Source: Streptomyces sporangiiformans (lineage in GTDB: Bacteria > Actinomycetota > Actinomycetes > Streptomycetales > Streptomycetaceae). Taken from it: DNA of 50,163 bases. Location: contig NZ_VCHX02000133.1 of NCBI RefSeq assembly GCF_005768555.2, forward strand, positions 3,491 to 53,653, written 5' to 3'. This document shows positions 47,357-50,163 of the stretch, piece after piece (position 1 is the stretch's first letter; every line of letters begins with the position of its first letter). The position numbers and the translations under genes were made by a program. The notes beneath the pieces were generated by a model that made no database searches, was not told the DNA's origin, and saw nothing but the letters and a program-made list of their open reading frames with translations.

Positions 47357-48553
47357 TCAGGCGGCGGGCGGAACCGTGACGGCGGCGCCGCCGCCCAGGG
47401 AGGAATCGACGACGGCCTTGATGATCTCCATGGTCCGCAGCGCGTCGGCGAACGTGGCGCAGGCCGGCCGCGGGTCGGCGACGCCCGCGACCTGGTCGAG
47501 GAAGGCACGGGCCTGGTAGGTGAAGTTGTCGGCGTTGCTCGCGCCCACACCCGGCGCCTCCATCGGGACCCCGCCCGCGAAGTACGGCAGATTCGGGCCG
47601 GCGATGATCGTGCGTGCGCCTCGCGTGCGGGCCTCGGGCTGGGCGTCGTCGAAGAGGTACTCGGCCGGCCGGTGCTGGTCGAACGCGGCCCGGCCGCCGA
47701 GCCCCAGGACATCGAAGGCGAGACCGTTGGGCAGGCCGAAGGCGGTGCGCGACACCGAGAAGGTGCCGACCAGGCCGGACTCGAAGCGAGCGGTGAAGGA
47801 CGCGGTGTCCTCGTTCTCGACCTCGCCCACCTCGTCGGACACGGGGGCCGCGTTGTGCCCGACGACCGCGCCCAGCGGCAGCGGCCGCTTGGGGATCTGC
47901 GTCGACAGCGAGGCGCCGGAGACCGAGGCGATGGGCCCGGCGACGTACTCGGCGGCGTCGATGATGTGCGAGCCGACGTCCCCGAGCGCACCGGAACCGG
48001 GGCCGCCCTTGAACCGCCAGCTCAGCGGCCCGTTCGGGTCGGTCGCGTAGTCGCACCAGTACCGGCCGCTGAACAGCGAGAGGTCGCCCAGCTCGCCGCG
48101 CTGCACGTGATCCCGGATCGCGGCGATGCCGGGGGAACGCCGGAAGGTGTACCCGACGGCGGTCACCACGTCGGCGGTGCGCTCCAACTCGGCCATCGCG
48201 CGGGCGTCTTCGAGCGAGCCGGCCAGCGGCTTCTCGCACAGCACGTGCTTGCCGGCGGCCACCAGCGCCTCCGCGATCGGCCGGTGCAGCGCGTTGCCCA
48301 CGACGATGCTGACGGCGTCGATCGTCGGGTCCTCGACGACGGCCTCCCAGCTCGGGAGCGCCTTCTCGTACCCGTAGCGGCGCGCTGCGTCCTCACCGAG
48401 TTCGACGTTGGCGTCGGCTATCGCGGCCAGGCGGACCGGCGGCAGGCCGGCGCCGAAGACCGTGTTGACGTTGCGGTAACCGGCGGCGTGGCTGCGGCCG
48501 GCCATGCCGGCTCCGATCACCGCGACGGAGATGGGTTTGGCGGACGTGGTCAT
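47357..48553 (-). CDS. Gfo/Idh/MocA family NAD(P)-dependent oxidoreductase
   Basis: The 398-residue protein has an N-terminal Rossmann domain with ISVAVIGAGMAGRSHAAGY and the family motif GKHVLCEKPLA (EKP at about 100), and a C-terminal alpha/beta domain with GDVGSHIIDAAEYVAG, whose His is a usual active-site residue. Family members oxidise or epimerise sugars and polyols; IolG-type inositol dehydrogenases are typical. It lies between a sugar porter and a TIM-barrel epimerase, so it probably performs the first oxidation of the imported compound. Confidence 0.92.
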   Translation of the reverse strand: MTTSAKPISVAVIGAGMAGRSHAAGYRNVNTVFGAGLPPVRLAAIADANVELGEDAARRYGYEKALPSWEAVVEDPTIDAVSIVVGNALHRPIAEALVAAGKHVLCEKPLAGSLEDARAMAELERTADVVTAVGYTFRRSPGIAAIRDHVQRGELGDLSLFSGRYWCDYATDPNGPLSWRFKGGPGSGALGDVGSHIIDAAEYVAGPIASVSGASLSTQIPKRPLPLGAVVGHNAAPVSDEVGEVENEDTASFTARFESGLVGTFSVSRTAFGLPNGLAFDVLGLGGRAAFDQHRPAEYLFDDAQPEARTRGARTIIAGPNLPYFAGGVPMEAPGVGASNADNFTYQARAFLDQVAGVADPRPACATFADALRTMEIIKAVVDSSLGGGAAVTVPPAA

Positions 48554-48596
48554 GCGGGTGCCTTTCGAGGAGCCTTCGAAGAGAAGGAGGACGTGA

Positions 48597-50039
48597 TCAG
48601 TCGGCGTACTGCCGGCGGAAGTGGGACTCGATGGCCTCCATCGAGCGGCCCCGGGTCTCGGGAACGGTGCGGACGTAGAAGACGAACGTGGCGGCGTTGA
48701 TCGCGGCGAAGATCAGGAACGTGGCTCCGCCGATCGCGTCGATCAGGGGCGGGAACACCAGCGTGACCAGGAAGTTGGCCATCCAGGTGCCGAAGACGGC
48801 CGTGCCCATGGCGAATCCGCGCAGGCGGAGCGGGAAGATCTCCGAGAGCATCAGCCAGAACACGGTCGCGATGCAGCCCTGCATGAACAGCAGGAACGTC
48901 AGCATGGACGCGAGCACGAGGTAACTGCGTGCGGTCGACTCGGGCAGGACCAGGAAGCAGAAGGCGATCAGTACCAGCGAGACGGTGACGCCGACCTGTC
49001 CGGTCAGCAGCATCGGGCGCCGGCCGAACCGGCCGAGCAGCCACATGCCGGTCGCGACCGCGAGCACGGCGACGACGCCGTTGGCGATGGTGGCGGTGAG
49101 GGCGGCCTGCGTGCCCAGTCCGGTGTCCAGCAGGATCGTCGGCGCGAAGTACATGATCGAGTTGACGCCGGTGAGCTGGGTCAGGGAGGCCAGCCCGAAC
49201 CCGAAGATCACGAGGCGCCGCACCCACGGCGTGCCCAGGTCCCGCCAGCCCGCCTTCCGCTCGCCGGCGTCGGCGGTGACACGGCGCTTGATCTCGGCGA
49301 ACTCCTCGTCCACGACCTGCGCGTCGCGGATCCGGCCCAGGGTGCGTTCGGCGTCCTCGAACCGGCCGCGGGAGGCCAGCCACCGGGGCGACTCGGGCAC
49401 GAACAGCATCCCGAACCACAGCAGCACGGCCGGGACCGTGGCGATCGCGAGCATCCAGCGCCACACGCCACCCTCGCCCACGGTCTCTGCGATCACCGCG
49501 TTCGAGGTGTAGGCCAGCAGCTGGCCGGTCACGATCATCAGCTCGTTCTGGGTCACGAGACGGCCGCGGCGGTCGGCGGGCGCCAGCTCGGCGATGAACA
49601 CCGGCACCGTCGCGGACGCACCGCCCACGGCGAGACCGAGCAGCACGCGGAACAGCACCATCACCACGAGTTCGGGTGCGAGCGCGGTGCCCAGCGCGCC
49701 GACGAAGAACAGCACGGCGAGCCCGAGGATCGTCCGCTTGCGTCCATAGCGGTCGCAGAGACGGCCGCCGAACAGGGCCCCGAACGCCGCGCCGAGCACG
49801 AGGGACGACGCGACGATCCCCTCGGTGAGCGGGGTGAGCCCCAGCCCGCCCTCCTCGGGCGACAGAGCCATGAAAGGCAGCGCACCGGAGATGACACCGG
49901 TGTCGTAGCCGAAGAGGAGTCCGCCGAACGTGGCGATGACGGTGATGGTCCGCAGCCGTCGGTAGACCTTCGCAGAGGCCTTGTCCGTGGCGATGCTGCT
50001 TGGTGTGGGGGCCTGGGTGGCGTCGTCCCTGACGTCCAT
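48597..50039 (-). CDS. MFS sugar porter (IolT/XylE type)
   Basis: The 480-residue transporter has twelve predicted helices and sugar-porter signatures: GGLLFGYDTGVISGALPF in helix one, DRYGRKRTILGL between helices two and three, PESPRWL after helix six, QLTGVNSIMYFAPTI in helix seven, GRFGRRPMLL, and the C-terminal VPETRGRSMEAIE. It imports a sugar or polyol by proton symport. The ATG at 50039 has GGAGG five bases upstream; a GTG six bases earlier falls within that ribosome-binding site. The downstream dehydrogenase and epimerase suggest myo-inositol or a related polyol. Confidence 0.93.
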   Translation of the reverse strand: MDVRDDATQAPTPSSIATDKASAKVYRRLRTITVIATFGGLLFGYDTGVISGALPFMALSPEEGGLGLTPLTEGIVASSLVLGAAFGALFGGRLCDRYGRKRTILGLAVLFFVGALGTALAPELVVMVLFRVLLGLAVGGASATVPVFIAELAPADRRGRLVTQNELMIVTGQLLAYTSNAVIAETVGEGGVWRWMLAIATVPAVLLWFGMLFVPESPRWLASRGRFEDAERTLGRIRDAQVVDEEFAEIKRRVTADAGERKAGWRDLGTPWVRRLVIFGFGLASLTQLTGVNSIMYFAPTILLDTGLGTQAALTATIANGVVAVLAVATGMWLLGRFGRRPMLLTGQVGVTVSLVLIAFCFLVLPESTARSYLVLASMLTFLLFMQGCIATVFWLMLSEIFPLRLRGFAMGTAVFGTWMANFLVTLVFPPLIDAIGGATFLIFAAINAATFVFYVRTVPETRGRSMEAIESHFRRQYAD

Positions 50040-50086
50040 GGCCACCTCCTACCGGTTGATGTGTGTGTGGGGGGACGAGGGCAACC

Positions 50087-50163
50087 TCAGCTGGAGGTGG
50101 GGAAGTTGAAGCCGGCGTTGACTTGTTGTGTGGGTTGGGGCCAGCGGGTGGTGACGACTTTGG
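50087..50163 (-). CDS. C-terminal end of a probable methylmalonate-semialdehyde dehydrogenase (partial)
   Basis: Only the last 24 codons are inside the window. They read KVVTTRWPQPTQQVNAGF then a short polar end. The KVVTxRWP pattern followed by a GF segment resembles the extreme C-terminus of CoA-acylating methylmalonate-semialdehyde dehydrogenases (MmsA/IolA). Given the neighbouring inositol-type genes, an iolA-like role is plausible. The call rests on a short segment and on context. Confidence 0.5.
   Translation of the reverse strand, partial: KVVTTRWPQPTQQVNAGFNFPTSS

Overview
The window is a high-GC actinobacterial chromosome segment, almost certainly Streptomyces. Codons strongly prefer G/C at the third position, many genes start with GTG, several starts look leaderless (a TAnnnT -10 box 6-8 nt before the start codon), and the core gene order (rhodanese, sepH, ferrochelatase, inositol-monophosphatase family, cutRS, DUF4193, DUF3093, thioesterase, dut, DUF3710, DUF3159, TrkA pair, RNA methyltransferase) is one I associate with Streptomyces chromosomes. 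No rRNA, tRNA, insertion sequence or CRISPR array was seen.

Layout. 1-28.9 kb is mainly core housekeeping: an MMPL exporter divergent from its TetR regulator with a palindromic operator between them; a VOC protein; a sulfurtransferase convergent with sepH; a lactone oxidase/MFS pair; ferrochelatase plus a SuhB-like phosphatase; the CutRS two-component system; dut and several conserved DUF genes; a lone ABC ATPase; an atypical response regulator lacking its phospho-acceptor Asp; a UvrA-like ATPase module flanked by tandem repeats; and a potassium locus (two RCK/TrkA proteins divergent from a KimA-like permease).

28.9-39.3 kb is an eroded accessory island that looks like the leftovers of a halogenated natural-product locus. 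It holds a frameshifted secreted beta-propeller-like gene, an intact MMPL exporter, a tryptophan-halogenase pseudogene with two frameshifts, an apparently intact FtsX-type ABC exporter with a sensor-domain protein, a small coiled-coil membrane protein and a winged-helix regulator, a phosphopantetheinyl transferase remnant interrupted by one in-frame TGA, and the first quarter of a cytochrome P450 fused by deletion to that remnant. The regulator gene and the distant MMPL gene carry nearly the same operator (TGTNAG-N6-CTTACA), and several intact genes carry rare TTA leucine codons, so both a local repressor and bldA probably act here.

39.5-42.8 kb holds a convergent pair: a small 143-residue protein and a 952-residue NB-ARC/TPR (STAND, NLR-like) protein. 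They share a gapless motif (VQNVx6YxAxRD[LI]N[VI]), C-terminal in the small protein and N-terminal in the NLR. The NLR gene carries four TTA codons. This is the best candidate for a poorly described system, probably signalling or immunity by homotypic motif contact.

42.9-46.1 kb carries a decayed SDR gene and a run of small Streptomyces-type proteins (DUF6480, SAP/plasmid-stabilisation-like, DUF5133, a half-length DUF6766, a tiny membrane peptide and a lipoprotein). 46.3-50.2 kb is a catabolic block on the minus strand: a xylose-isomerase-like epimerase, a Gfo/Idh/MocA dehydrogenase, a sugar porter and the C-terminus of what looks like methylmalonate-semialdehyde dehydrogenase. Together these suggest myo-inositol or a related polyol.
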